64,000 nucleotides of DNA from contig JBFLWS010000016.1 in the NCBI GenBank assembly GCA_040757715.1, forward strand, positions 1 through 64,000. Direction: 5' to 3'. Position 1 is the first letter of the stretch. Each line of letters opens with the position of its first letter. The notes beneath the pieces were generated by a model, which had not been told where the DNA came from, searched no databases, and saw only the letters and a list, made by a program, of their open reading frames with translations. Origin of the DNA: CAIMFV01 sp040757715. GTDB taxonomy: Bacteria > Pseudomonadota > Alphaproteobacteria > Caulobacterales > Caulobacteraceae. Below, piece after piece: positions 9,676 through 21,234 of this stretch. The position numbers were made by a program, and so were the translations under genes.

Positions 9676-9722
9676 GAGCGTTTTTCACCTGAAAACTGGT
9701 TCCCGCTTTTCGGAAAATGCTC
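9676..9722 (-). repeat. Palindromic repeat with core AAGTGGGAACCGGTTTT (copy 1)
   Basis: Read on the minus strand, the element is GAGCATTTTCC, then GAAAAGCGGGAACCAGTTTT, then an inverted copy ending in AAAACGCTC. The core differs by two bases from the copies at 22210, 46021 and 56332. The outer arms base-pair imperfectly. Confidence 0.7.
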
Positions 9723-9797
9723 CAACGAGCGTCCAGCTGGACCACCCCCTCTCCCGACCTCTCCCCCTTCAAGGGGGAGAGGCCAGAGGCCCATCCG

Positions 9798-11120
9798 ATG
9801 AGCGACCACCTGCGGCCCCAGGATGCGGCGCTGGAGCGGCTGCGCGGCCTGCACCCCAAGAAGATCGACCTCTCGCTCGGCCGGATCGAGCGGCTATTGT
9901 CAGCCCTCGGCTCTCCGCACAGGCGCCTGCCGCCGGTCATCCACGTGGCCGGCACCAACGGCAAGGGCTCCACCACCGCCTTCCTGCGCGCCATGGCCGA
10001 GGCGGCGGGATTATCCGTCCATGTCTACACCTCGCCGCACCTGGTGCGCTTTGTGGAGCGCATCCGCCTCGCCGGGCGTCTGATCACGGAAGATCATCTG
10101 GCCGACGTTCTGGCGCGGGTGGAGGTGGCAAACGCCGGCGAGCCCATCACCTTCTTCGAGATCACCGCCGCCGCGGCCTTCCTCGCCTTCGCCGAGACCC
10201 CGGCGGACCTGTTGATCCTCGAGGTCGGCCTCGGCGGGCGTTACGACGCCACCAATGTCATCGATCGCCCCGCCGTGTCGGTGATCGCCCCGGTGGACTA
10301 TGACCACAAGGAGTTCCTGGGCGATGATCTCGCCGGCATCGCCCGGGAGAAGGCGGGGATACTCAAGCGCGGCGCCCCGGCCGTGGTCGCCCGCCAGGCC
10401 GAGGTCGCCCGCGCGGCCATCGAGGACGAGGCGCGGAAGGTGGGCGCCGGTCCGGTCGCTTATTGCGGCGAGGATTTCGACGCTCACGCCGAGGCCGGGC
10501 GCCTCATCGTGCAGATGGGCGAGCGGCTCTACGACCTGCCGCCGCCGTCCTTGATTGGCCCGCACCAGATCGCCAACGCCGGCCTCGCCGTGGCCGCCCT
10601 ACTGGCGCTGAAGGATGATCGGATCACGGAGGAGGCCCTGGCCCGGGGCGTCACCAGCGCGGTGTGGCCGGCCCGCATGCAGCGCCTCACCGCCGGGCCG
10701 CTGGCCGAGCTGGCCCGCTCCCGCGGCGCCGACCTGTGGCTCGACGGGGCGCATAATCCGCATGCGGCCAAAGCCCTCGCCGAAGCCCTCGCGGCCCTTG
10801 CCGCTCGCGACGGCCGGCCCACGACGCTCATTCTCGGCATGTTGGCCAACAAGGACGCTGCCGGGGTTATTCAGGCGTTAAGGCCAGTCGTCAGTCGACT
10901 GATCATCACTGGCTTCGAAGCCGACGCGGCGGCCGATCCGCAAGCTCTGGCCGGCCTCGCACGCGACCTTGGCGTCCCAGCCGAATCCGCGCCAGATGTG
11001 ACGATGGCGCTGCAGCTTGCTCTGAGCCCGGATGGTCCGCCGCCGCGGGTGGCCATCGCCGGCTCGCTCTATCTGGCGGGCGAAGTTTTGGCCCTGTCGG
11101 AAGCCACCTGGCCAAGCTGA
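9798..11120 (+). CDS. folC: Folylpolyglutamate synthase / dihydrofolate synthase
   Basis: Adds glutamate to dihydropteroate and extends the polyglutamate tail of folates, using ATP. It has the Mur-ligase fold: the P-loop HVAGTNGKGST (about residues 49-59), LEVGLGGRYDATNVID, a DYDHKEFLG motif, a C-terminal domain with WLDGAHNPHA, and LGMLANKDA. 440 aa, normal length. ATG 9798 was chosen because the frame upstream is repeat sequence. accD-folC adjacency is common in alphaproteobacteria. Its 3' end overlaps the convergent TetR gene by 52 bases. Confidence 0.95.
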   Translation: MSDHLRPQDAALERLRGLHPKKIDLSLGRIERLLSALGSPHRRLPPVIHVAGTNGKGSTTAFLRAMAEAAGLSVHVYTSPHLVRFVERIRLAGRLITEDHLADVLARVEVANAGEPITFFEITAAAAFLAFAETPADLLILEVGLGGRYDATNVIDRPAVSVIAPVDYDHKEFLGDDLAGIAREKAGILKRGAPAVVARQAEVARAAIEDEARKVGAGPVAYCGEDFDAHAEAGRLIVQMGERLYDLPPPSLIGPHQIANAGLAVAALLALKDDRITEEALARGVTSAVWPARMQRLTAGPLAELARSRGADLWLDGAHNPHAAKALAEALAALAARDGRPTTLILGMLANKDAAGVIQALRPVVSRLIITGFEADAAADPQALAGLARDLGVPAESAPDVTMALQLALSPDGPPPRVAIAGSLYLAGEVLALSEATWPS

Positions 11121-11734
11121 ACCACCGCGGGGCGCGCCGCCTCCAGTCCGGCGAACAACAGCCGCGCCTGGGCGTCGAAGCGGGCGCTGGCGCCCTCCGC
11201 GCCTTCCTCGGAGTAGAAGGTGGCGCGGTGGGTGCGCTGGGCGATGGCGGCCAGCATCTGGATGGCGAGGTCCGCGTCGAAGTCGTCGCGCAGGTCGCCG
11301 CGCGCCACGCCGTCATTCATAATTCGCCGCAGGATGTCGACCATGGGCGCGTAGAGGCGGGCGTTGGAGCGTTCGTTCTCCGGGCTCCAGCCATAGGAGG
11401 CGCCCACATATTCCATCAGGAGCCGGGTCTGCTCGCACTCATAGCGATAGATCAGGGCGTAGATGGAGCAGATGCGGTCACAGGTGGAGCCGCGCAGCAG
11501 GGGGGTCAGCGCCTCCATGTCGGCCATGAGTTCGGCCAGGCGCTCCGCCCGCAGATGAAACAGGATGTCGAGCTTGTCGACGAAATGCGAGAACAGCCCG
11601 CCGATGGAAAGCCCTGCCTCGGCGGCGATCATGCGCACCGTGGTGGCCTGGTAGCCATGCTGCTGAAACAGGCTGCGGGCGGCGGCGAGAATGCGCGCGC
11701 GGCTGGCCCTTTTCTGCTTTTCCCTGATCGACAC
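11069..11734 (-). CDS. TetR/AcrR-family transcriptional regulator
   Basis: Residues 10-55 form the TetR DNA-binding domain (ASRARILAAARSLFQQHGYQ, then TTVRMIAAEAGLSIGGLFSHF). The remaining all-helical part would bind a ligand and dimerise. Length 221 aa is usual. The target is unknown; no efflux pump or enzyme gene is directly divergent from it. The gene overlaps the end of folC on the other strand. Confidence 0.88.
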   Translation of the reverse strand: MSIREKQKRASRARILAAARSLFQQHGYQATTVRMIAAEAGLSIGGLFSHFVDKLDILFHLRAERLAELMADMEALTPLLRGSTCDRICSIYALIYRYECEQTRLLMEYVGASYGWSPENERSNARLYAPMVDILRRIMNDGVARGDLRDDFDADLAIQMLAAIAQRTHRATFYSEEGAEGASARFDAQARLLFAGLEAARPAVVQLGQVASDRAKTSPAR

Positions 11735-11777
11735 AAACCCCCCGAAACCAACTAACCCTCAAGCCCCCCGGCTAGCC

Positions 11778-12035
11778 CTACTCGGCCGCTGAGGCGTCCT
11801 CCACCTCGAATCGCTGAAGGATGGCCTCAGCGCGCTTCTCGAACTCGTCGCAATATTCCGCCACCGCCAGGCGCAGCAGTTCGGCGTAGCGATCCGCCAG
11901 CAAGCGCCCATCCTGGGCGGCGTTGCGGACGTCTTCGATGAGCTCGCGCATCTCGGCGAACTCTTCGGGGGTTGTTCTCGACAAGGTCAGGGTCTCCGGA
12001 GCGCCAGCGGAGCATCGCGGCGCGGCCGTTCGCAT
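11778..12035 (-). CDS. Hypothetical small helical protein
   Basis: An acidic, mostly helical protein of about 85 residues; its best part is TPEEFAEMRELIEDVRNAAQ...LRLAVAEYCDEFEKRAEA. No family recognised. The frame is open upstream to 12122, but that extension is low in GC for the region and looks untranslated. Starts possible are the ATG at 12035 or a TTG further in (LSRTTPEEF), which has GGAG nine bases ahead. It is downstream of no obvious operon partner and sits 43 bases upstream of the TetR gene on the same strand. Confidence 0.5.
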   Translation of the reverse strand: MRTAAPRCSAGAPETLTLSRTTPEEFAEMRELIEDVRNAAQDGRLLADRYAELLRLAVAEYCDEFEKRAEAILQRFEVEDASAAE

Positions 12036-12267
12036 AACGTGTTCGGTGAAAATATTCAACAGCCGCTGATCCGGCCAGGCGACGAAATCGTATGCATTTA
12101 CAAGTGGCGTCCACGCCGCCAATACATGCGAGGCCCTAACGTTGCGAATCGATTGCGATTTTTGCCCTATCAGTGATCATGTTCGGCGAATGTGTTCGCC
12201 TCGCCGCCGGCGCAAATTCCCGCGCCGGGCGCTGGCGGTGGACAGGGGGAGGCGCTAGGATTTTCGC

Positions 12268-12471
12268 ATGGACACGCTGATAAACATTCTCATCGCTGTC
12301 GCCCTCCTGGTGGTGCTGGTCACGCTGTTCAGCGGCCTGTTCGCCATGTTGAAGGGCGGGGACTACGCCGCGCGCAACTCCAACAAGCTGATGCGCTGGC
12401 GGGTGGCGAGCCAGGCGGTGGCGGTGGTGATCCTCCTCATCGGCTTCTGGTGGAAGAGCGCGCACGGCTGA
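12268..12471 (+). CDS. HIG1-domain twin-transmembrane protein
   Basis: A 67-residue membrane protein with two helices (about 4-28 and 46-62) joined by a short basic loop. The loop matches the HIG1 'QRRQ' type signature, (Q/I)x3(R/H)xRx3Q, as NKLMRWRVASQ with Asn in the first position. HIG1 proteins associate with cytochrome oxidase or other respiratory complexes. It lies 24 bases ahead of the cobalamin adenosyltransferase gene on the same strand, an arrangement common in alphaproteobacteria. Confidence 0.75.
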   Translation: MDTLINILIAVALLVVLVTLFSGLFAMLKGGDYAARNSNKLMRWRVASQAVAVVILLIGFWWKSAHG

Positions 12472-12495
12472 GGCCGCAGCATCAAGGGGCGGTGG

Positions 12496-13077
12496 ATGGT
12501 CACCCTCAACAAGATCTACACCCGCACCGGCGACGGCGGGGCCACGCGCCTCGCCACCGGGGAGAGCGTGCCCAAGAGCCATGCGCGGGTGGAGGCCTAT
12601 GGGGCGGTGGACGAGACCAACGCCTGTCTCGGCCTCGTGCGGCTGCACACAGGGGCGAGCCCCGAACTCGACGCCCTCTTCGCCCGGATTCAGAACGAGC
12701 TGTTCGATCTGGGCGCCGATCTCGCCACCCCGGAGCGGGAGGGCAAGGCGCTGGGCTATGAGCCCCTGCGCATCCTCGAGGCCCAGGTGACGCGGCTGGA
12801 GAGCGACATCGACGCCCTCAACGCCCAGCTCGAGCCCCTCGCCTCCTTCGTGCTGCCGGCGGGGAGCGCGGCGGCGACGCACCTGCACCTCGCCCGCACC
12901 GTGTGTCGGCGGGCCGAGCGGGCGGTGGTGCGCCTGCGCGAAGATCCGAGCGAGGCGGTGTCGGACGCGGCGCTGAAATATCTCAACCGCCTGTCGGACC
13001 TGCTGTTCGTGGCCGCGCGGGCCGCCAATCTCGAGGCCGGCGGCGACGTGCTCTGGCGCCCCGGCGCCACGCGGTAG
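12496..13077 (+). CDS. Cob(I)yrinic acid a,c-diamide adenosyltransferase, PduO type
   Basis: Transfers adenosyl from ATP to cob(I)alamin to make coenzyme B12. The ATP-binding N-terminus is clear (KIYTRTGDGGATRLATGE, residues about 5-22), followed by RVEAYGAVDETNACLG. The C-terminal helix carries the family signature CRRAERAVVRL and LKYLNRLSDLLFVAAR. 193 aa is normal for the PduO/MMAB family. It is probably co-transcribed with the HIG1-like gene. Confidence 0.93.
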   Translation: MVTLNKIYTRTGDGGATRLATGESVPKSHARVEAYGAVDETNACLGLVRLHTGASPELDALFARIQNELFDLGADLATPEREGKALGYEPLRILEAQVTRLESDIDALNAQLEPLASFVLPAGSAAATHLHLARTVCRRAERAVVRLREDPSEAVSDAALKYLNRLSDLLFVAARAANLEAGGDVLWRPGATR

Positions 13078-13123
13078 GGGCGCGGCTTCAGCCTCGCAGC
13101 CCCTTCCGCAAACACAGGGATAC

Positions 13124-13162
13124 TGAAGCCTGGGTCCTCCGACCAGGTCGGAGGGTGACAAA
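13124..13162. repeat. Palindromic repeat, CCTGGGTCCTC family (copy 1)
   Basis: GAAGCCTGGGTCCTCC is followed by a perfect palindrome CCTCCGACC-A-GGTCGGAGG (13136-13154) and GTGACAAAA. It lies between the adenosyltransferase and carB, which converge here, so the hairpin may also stop transcription. Confidence 0.65.
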
Positions 13163-13207
13163 ATTGAGCGGCCTGAGCATGGCCCGCGGGAAGTTGGCGC
13201 GCCGCCC

Positions 13208-16504
<3,297 letters not shown>

Positions 16505-16681
16505 CTTGGTCTTCCGTCCAGAAAGGGCATTCGAATAGCGGCCGCGTTGGCGCGCGACGAGGGGCCGCGAGGGGGCTCGCGTCCCTTGGCCGATCGACAT
16601 GCGGGTTAAGCCGCCCCTTTAGCGGCGGGGGGGGCGCAGCGCAAGCACGCGTTGGGGCGAGGGGCCGCTTGGGGGCCGCTT

Positions 16682-17059
16682 CTACTCCACCAGGCGGAAT
16701 TTGCGGCTGTCGAACACCTTGAGCACCTGGGCGAGCTCATGGCCCCGGCGCAGCACCACCTCCCCGGCGCCGATGACGGCGTAGGCGCCCTGGCGCTTGG
16801 CGAGCGCGGGGCGTTTCTCGATGCGATAGAGCGGCGCCTCGGAGGTGCGGCGGAAGATGGCGAACACCGCCGCCTCGCGCCCGCCGCCGAGGGCGTAGTC
16901 GCGCCACTCCCCCGCCGCCACCCTCCGTCCGTACACCCGCAGGATGGCGTCAAGCTCGCGGCGCTCGAAGAACACCGTGGCCGACGCCGGCTGAGCCGCG
17001 CCCTGAGAAGTGGGTTGGGGCGCCGATTGGGGCGTGGGCGTATAGCTGTCCAGGCTCAT
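16682..17059 (-). CDS. DUF2794 family protein
   Basis: A 125-residue protein with a disordered Pro/Gln/Ser-rich N-terminus (about 1-27) and then the conserved DUF2794 block FFERRELDAILRVYGRRV, AAGEWRDYALG, YRIEKRPALAKRQGAYAVIG and a C-terminal KVFDSRKFRLV. The family is largely confined to alphaproteobacteria and has no established function. It stands alone, upstream of carB on the same strand with a 177-base gap. Confidence 0.9.
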   Translation of the reverse strand: MSLDSYTPTPQSAPQPTSQGAAQPASATVFFERRELDAILRVYGRRVAAGEWRDYALGGGREAAVFAIFRRTSEAPLYRIEKRPALAKRQGAYAVIGAGEVVLRRGHELAQVLKVFDSRKFRLVE

Positions 17060-17321
17060 GCGATGGAGAACGCGCCGATATCGTTGAACGACTCCGTGAG
17101 CTTATCCAAGCCTGGTTTTCTGGCTAGAGCGCTCGCACGCGAGGCGACGTGAAATGTTACGAATTCACGAAATGGCCCCAATCTGGTCGATTACGCGCCT
17201 CATCTGCGAGCGATAAGATGAGCGTCGGCTGATCGGACGGCTTGGTTCCGGTTCCTGAACAGCCCCCCCAGCCCCCTGGAACGGGTCGTTGGTCAGCCGG
17301 CATCCAGATCGTCTAACGATC

Positions 17322-17363
17322 GCCCGCGCCATCCGCAGTCCCCCCCGGATCGCGCGGGCTTTT
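17322..17363 (+). terminator. Rho-independent terminator-like hairpin
   Basis: GCCCGCGC (17322-17329) pairs with GCGCGGGC (17352-17359). An inner ATCCG/CGGAT stem (17331-17335 with 17346-17350) extends it, and TTTT follows. It points in the plus direction, but no plus-strand protein gene precedes it, which suggests a short non-coding transcript. Confidence 0.7.
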
Positions 17364-17412
17364 CGTATCTGGACTCTGGGCGCCTGAAGCCCGGTCCCTG
17401 CCCCAAAAAAGC

Positions 17413-17427
17413 TGGCGCCCGTCTTGC
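17413..17427 (+). promoter_or_regulatory. Sigma54 (-24/-12) promoter for flgK-flgL
   Basis: The sequence CTGGCGCC-CGTC-TTGC has GG at 17414-17415 and GC at 17426-17427 with exactly 10 bases between, as required for RpoN. It matches YTGGCACG-N4-TTGC except for two positions. The predicted start is near 17438, leaving an untranslated leader of about 135 bases. RpoN control of late flagellar genes is established in Caulobacter. Confidence 0.8.
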
Positions 17428-17573
17428 GACTCCTCAGCCATGATGAGCGCGAGCGTGAAGAGCCTCTTCTGTAGAATCAATCACTTGGCTGATCCGACGG
17501 GCCGAGGCGAGCGCGCACGCCCGGCAAGAATTGCCCAGCCGCGGCGGGATTCTGCCCAGGAGGAGGGCGCCGC

Positions 17574-19676
17574 ATGTCGCTGAACGCCATCCTGTCCATC
17601 GCCCAGTCCGGCCTGACCACCGCCCAGGCGGGCATCAATGTCGTTTCCGACAATGTCGCCAACGTCAACACGCCTGGCTATGTGCGCAAGGTGGCCAACG
17701 AGCAGTCGGTGGTGCTGGCCGGCCAGGGCGCGGGCGTGGACATCGCCGGCATCACCCGCGCGGCCGACGCCTATCTCGAACAGGCCAATCGCACCGCCAC
17801 CGCCGATTCCAACAACTCGGCGGCCCTGGCCAGCGTCTTGAACAACGCCCAGACCCTGTTCGGCGATCCCTCGTCCTCGACCTCGTTCTTCGCCGGGCTC
17901 GACAACGTGTTCTCGGCCTTTTCCACGGCCTCAGCGGCGCCGTCCAACTCCTCCACCTCCCAGGCCCTGAACAGCGTCTCCAGCTTCTTCCAGAGCGCCG
18001 GCACGCTCTCCAACAATCTGGCCACCATCGCCAGCCAGACCGATTCGCAAATCACCGCCGACGTCGGCACGGTGAACTCGCTGCTCGGTCAGATCGACAG
18101 CCTGAACCAGACCATCTCCCGCGGCTCTATCGGCGGCCAGGACGTGTCCGGGGCGCAGAACCAGCAGAGCCAGCTCATCGACCAGCTGAGCCAGTACATG
18201 AACGTCAACGTGTCCGCCTCGGCCCATGGCGGCGTGGTGGTGCGCGGCGCGGACGGCTCGCCCTTGGCCGGGGACGGAGAGGGGCCGGCCACCTTCAGCT
18301 ACGACACCAGCGGGCCGCAGGGCCAGCTCATCTATACGAGCCCCTATGGCTCGACCCAGGCCTATAGCTCGCGGCTGCAGAGCGGCGAGCTGAACGGGCT
18401 CCTCACCGCCCGCAACAGCGAAATCCCCCAGATGCGTCAGCAGCTGGCCGAGCTCACCACCCAGGCGGCGGGGGTGATCAACGCCGCGGCCAACGCCCAT
18501 ACCCCTACTCCGGCGCCGGCGACCCTCACGGGCAAGAACACCGGCGTGGACATCCCCACCGTGGTGGGCGACTTCTCCGGTTCGACTTCGCTGGTGGTGA
18601 TGAACAGCGGCGGCGTCATCCAGGGCCAAGTGAACATCACCTTCACCGGCGGCGGCTACACCATCAATGGCGGGGCGGTGCAGCCGGCGGCCAACTTCGT
18701 CGCCGACGTCAACACGGCCCTCGGCGCGCTCGGCGGTTCAGCCAGCTCCAATGGCAATGTGCTGACCCTCAATGCCGGGGGCGCCAACGGCCTCGCCGTG
18801 GTGGACGGCTCGCCGGCGGCCCAGAACGGCGGCAAGGGCTTCTCACAGTATTTCGGCTTCAACGACGTAGTGCGCTCGAGTGTGGTGGCGGACTACAACA
18901 CCGGCCTCAAGGCTGCCGACCTTTCCGGTTTCAACGCCGGGTCCTTCACCCTGCGCGTGTCCGGGGCCAATGGGGCCAAGGTGCAGGACATCTCCATCAC
19001 CCCCACGCCGGGCGGCACGGTGGGCGGGCTCCTGACCCAGCTCAACTCCACCGCCACCGGGTTCGGCCTCTATGGCCAGTTCAGCCTCAACGCAACTGGC
19101 GCGGTGGTGTTCACCCCCAACGCCGGCAGCGGCTACAGCGTCGATCCATTGAGCGACACCACCCAGCGCAACGGGACCGGGGCCTCGGCCACGGCCTTCT
19201 TCGGCATCGGGGCGCAAAACCGCGGGGCGCGGGCCTCGGGCTTCACCGTCAATCCAGCCCTGTTGCAGAACCCAAACCTGTTGGCGGTGGGCACGGTGAA
19301 CACTGCCGCCGTCCCGCCTGCAGCCTCCTTGCCGGCGGGGGACACCTCCGGCCTCGACGCCATCAGCCAGGCGGGCAAGACCCTGACCAGCTTCCTGCCG
19401 GCGGGGTCCTCGCCGGCCCAGTCCCTCAGCGTCTCCGACTACGCCGCGGCCCTCGCCGCCCGCATCGGCTCCAAGGCCAAGGCCGCCGACAGCGCCAAGA
19501 CCAGCGCCGCGGCCACCGCCCAGACGGCGAAGACCCGGCTCAACGCGTCGGAGGGGGTCAATATCGACGAGGAGCTGGTCAATCTGACCACCTATCAGCA
19601 GGCCTACAACGCCTCGTCGCGCCTGATCATCGCTGCGCGCGACATGTTCGATACTTTGTTAGGCATGGTGCGGTAG
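17574..19676 (+). CDS. flgK: Flagellar hook-associated protein 1
   Basis: FlgK forms the first junction ring between hook and filament. The N-terminal rod/hook signature is present (LSIAQSGLTTAQAGINVVSD, then NVANVNTPGYVRKV), with coiled-coil heptads in residues 1-200. A variable Gly/Asn/Thr-rich middle follows, and the C-terminal block SEGVNIDEELVNLTTYQQAY, then NASSRLIIAARDMFDTLLGMV. 700 aa is long but within range. AGGAGG precedes ATG 17574. It is ten bases ahead of flgL and is driven by the sigma54 promoter at 17413. Confidence 0.95.
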   Translation: MSLNAILSIAQSGLTTAQAGINVVSDNVANVNTPGYVRKVANEQSVVLAGQGAGVDIAGITRAADAYLEQANRTATADSNNSAALASVLNNAQTLFGDPSSSTSFFAGLDNVFSAFSTASAAPSNSSTSQALNSVSSFFQSAGTLSNNLATIASQTDSQITADVGTVNSLLGQIDSLNQTISRGSIGGQDVSGAQNQQSQLIDQLSQYMNVNVSASAHGGVVVRGADGSPLAGDGEGPATFSYDTSGPQGQLIYTSPYGSTQAYSSRLQSGELNGLLTARNSEIPQMRQQLAELTTQAAGVINAAANAHTPTPAPATLTGKNTGVDIPTVVGDFSGSTSLVVMNSGGVIQGQVNITFTGGGYTINGGAVQPAANFVADVNTALGALGGSASSNGNVLTLNAGGANGLAVVDGSPAAQNGGKGFSQYFGFNDVVRSSVVADYNTGLKAADLSGFNAGSFTLRVSGANGAKVQDISITPTPGGTVGGLLTQLNSTATGFGLYGQFSLNATGAVVFTPNAGSGYSVDPLSDTTQRNGTGASATAFFGIGAQNRGARASGFTVNPALLQNPNLLAVGTVNTAAVPPAASLPAGDTSGLDAISQAGKTLTSFLPAGSSPAQSLSVSDYAAALAARIGSKAKAADSAKTSAAATAQTAKTRLNASEGVNIDEELVNLTTYQQAYNASSRLIIAARDMFDTLLGMVR

Positions 19677-19686
19677 GAGCTGAACC

Positions 19687-20640
19687 ATGGACCGCGTCTC
19701 CACCGTCGGCACATATCAAAGCGCCCTCGCCTCTATCATGATGGCCGAGCAGAAACAGGCTACGGCCGATCAGCAGGTGTCCTCGGGCAAGGTGGCCACG
19801 GATCTGGGCGGGTTCGGCGATTCCTCGGAGCGCCTGGTGGCCACCCGCACCTTGCAGTCGCGACTGCAGAGCTATTCGGACAACAGCGAGATTCTGTCGG
19901 CCAAGCTGGGTATCCAGGAGACCTCCCTCACCCAGATGGAGGGCGCGGCGGGGGATGCGGTGAAGGCCATCCAGAGCGCCGTAGCCTCGGGCGACGCCTC
20001 CAACCTCATGTCCAGCCTGCAGAACAGCCTCACCTCGGCGGCCTCGGCGATCAATCTGCAATATCAGGGACAATACGTGTTCGCCGGATCGCAGGTGTCC
20101 ACCGCGCCCCTGGCCATCACCAACATCAATTCGCTAGCGGTGGCCGGCACGCCGGTGGCGCTGAACACGGTGTTCAAGAACGACCAGTTCCCGCCCAAGT
20201 CGCGCCTCGACGACAATACGGTGACGACCACCGGCTTCGTCGCCGACGCCGTCGCTTCGCCCTATATCCAGGTGCTGCAACAGGTGGCCGCCTACAATCA
20301 GGGCGTCAACGGGCCGTTCGGCAAGCCGCTCACCGCCGCCCAGACCACCTTCCTGCAGGGAGTGATTCAGACCGCCCAGGCGGCGCAGCAGACCGCCACC
20401 AGCGTCACGGTGCAGAACGGCGGGTTGCAGAACCAGGTGACCAACGTGCAAAAGGCCATCAGCGCCCAGCAGACCGCCCTCACCAACATCGTCAGCAACA
20501 TCACCGACGTGGACGTGGCCCAGGCGGCCACCAACCTCCAGCTGGCCCAGGCCTCGCTGCAGGCCGCGGCCCAGGTGTTTTCCCGGCTTTCCGGCTCGGC
20601 CCTGGTGAATCTCCTACCCTCCACCTCCACGACCGCCTAA
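19687..20640 (+). CDS. flgL: Flagellar hook-associated protein 3 (flagellin family)
   Basis: The second hook-filament junction protein, homologous to flagellin. The N-terminal flagellin helix region (RVSTVGTYQSALASIMMAEQ, then ATADQQVSSGKVATDL) and the C-terminal flagellin helices (ISAQQTALTNIVSNITDVDV, then AQAATNLQLAQASLQAAAQV) are clear. The central part is short. 317 aa is typical for FlgL. Gene order flgK-flgL with a 10-base gap supports the assignment over a filament flagellin. Confidence 0.92.
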   Translation: MDRVSTVGTYQSALASIMMAEQKQATADQQVSSGKVATDLGGFGDSSERLVATRTLQSRLQSYSDNSEILSAKLGIQETSLTQMEGAAGDAVKAIQSAVASGDASNLMSSLQNSLTSAASAINLQYQGQYVFAGSQVSTAPLAITNINSLAVAGTPVALNTVFKNDQFPPKSRLDDNTVTTTGFVADAVASPYIQVLQQVAAYNQGVNGPFGKPLTAAQTTFLQGVIQTAQAAQQTATSVTVQNGGLQNQVTNVQKAISAQQTALTNIVSNITDVDVAQAATNLQLAQASLQAAAQVFSRLSGSALVNLLPSTSTTA

Positions 20641-20667
20641 AGCTCCCCGGAAGAGGGGGAGGGTCCT

Positions 20668-21234
20668 TTGGGGTTGAAGAGTCTGCCGAACATCCTGACG
20701 GCGCTGCGCATCGCGCTGGGCGTAGGCGCCTTCGCGGCCCTGGTGATGCTGCGCTACGCCCCGGACGATCAGGACACCCTGGCCTTGATCAGTTTCTGGG
20801 CCTTCGTGGCGGCGGCGCTCACCGACTTCCTCGACGGCTGGCTGGCCCGGCGGCTGAACGCCAAGTCCGCCTGGGGGGCCATGCTCGACCCCATCGCCGA
20901 CAAGATCGCCGTGGCCCTCGCGCTCATGGGCCTGGCCGCCTGCGCCCCTACCCTGACGCTGTTCATCGCCGGGGGGACCATCCTGTTCCGCGAGGTGTTC
21001 ATCTCGGGCCTGCGCGAGGCGGGGGCGGCGCGGGGGCTCGCCTTTCCGGTGACCAAGCTCGCCAAGTGGAAGACCACCTTCCAGCTCGCGGCTGTCGCTG
21101 GGGAGATCCTCGCTCTCACCCAGCCCGAGGTGGGGCCCCTGGCCCACGCCCTCCTGTGGATCGCGGCGGGCCTAAGCCTCTGGACCGGCCTCGTCTACGC
21201 CCGCGAGGCGCTCAACCAGCTCGGCGATTCTTGA
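20668..21234 (+). CDS. pgsA: CDP-diacylglycerol--glycerol-3-phosphate phosphatidyltransferase
   Basis: Makes phosphatidylglycerophosphate, the committed step to phosphatidylglycerol, in the inner membrane. It begins LPNILTALRIALG, and the CDP-alcohol phosphotransferase signature is intact: DFLDGWLARRLNAKSAWGAM, followed by LDPIADK, that is D-x2-DG-x2-AR-x8-G-x3-D-x3-D. About five membrane helices; 188 aa. The start is TTG 20668 behind AAGAGGGGGAGG; a second TTG two codons later is possible. Its end overlaps the convergent ELM1-like gene by 23 bases. Confidence 0.93.
   Translation: MGLKSLPNILTALRIALGVGAFAALVMLRYAPDDQDTLALISFWAFVAAALTDFLDGWLARRLNAKSAWGAMLDPIADKIAVALALMGLAACAPTLTLFIAGGTILFREVFISGLREAGAARGLAFPVTKLAKWKTTFQLAAVAGEILALTQPEVGPLAHALLWIAAGLSLWTGLVYAREALNQLGDS

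Larger units (their letters stand above)
9457..9797 (+). other. Intergenic stretch rich in palindromic repeats
   Basis: This 341-base gap between accD and folC has no credible gene. It holds C-rich and G-rich tracts (CCCCTTCCCCCCTGGAGGGG near 9571 and CTCCCCCTTCAAGGGGGAGA near 9762), which form short palindromes themselves. Between them lie the two repeats listed separately. Confidence 0.7.
17060..17573 (+). other. Intergenic region ahead of flgK
   Basis: No gene of useful size is visible in these 514 bases. From left to right it holds the start region of the DUF2794 gene, a stretch (about 17160-17320) with several short inverted repeats, a strong terminator-like hairpin and the sigma54 promoter of flgK. 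The stretch ahead of the hairpin could encode a small RNA. Confidence 0.6.
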
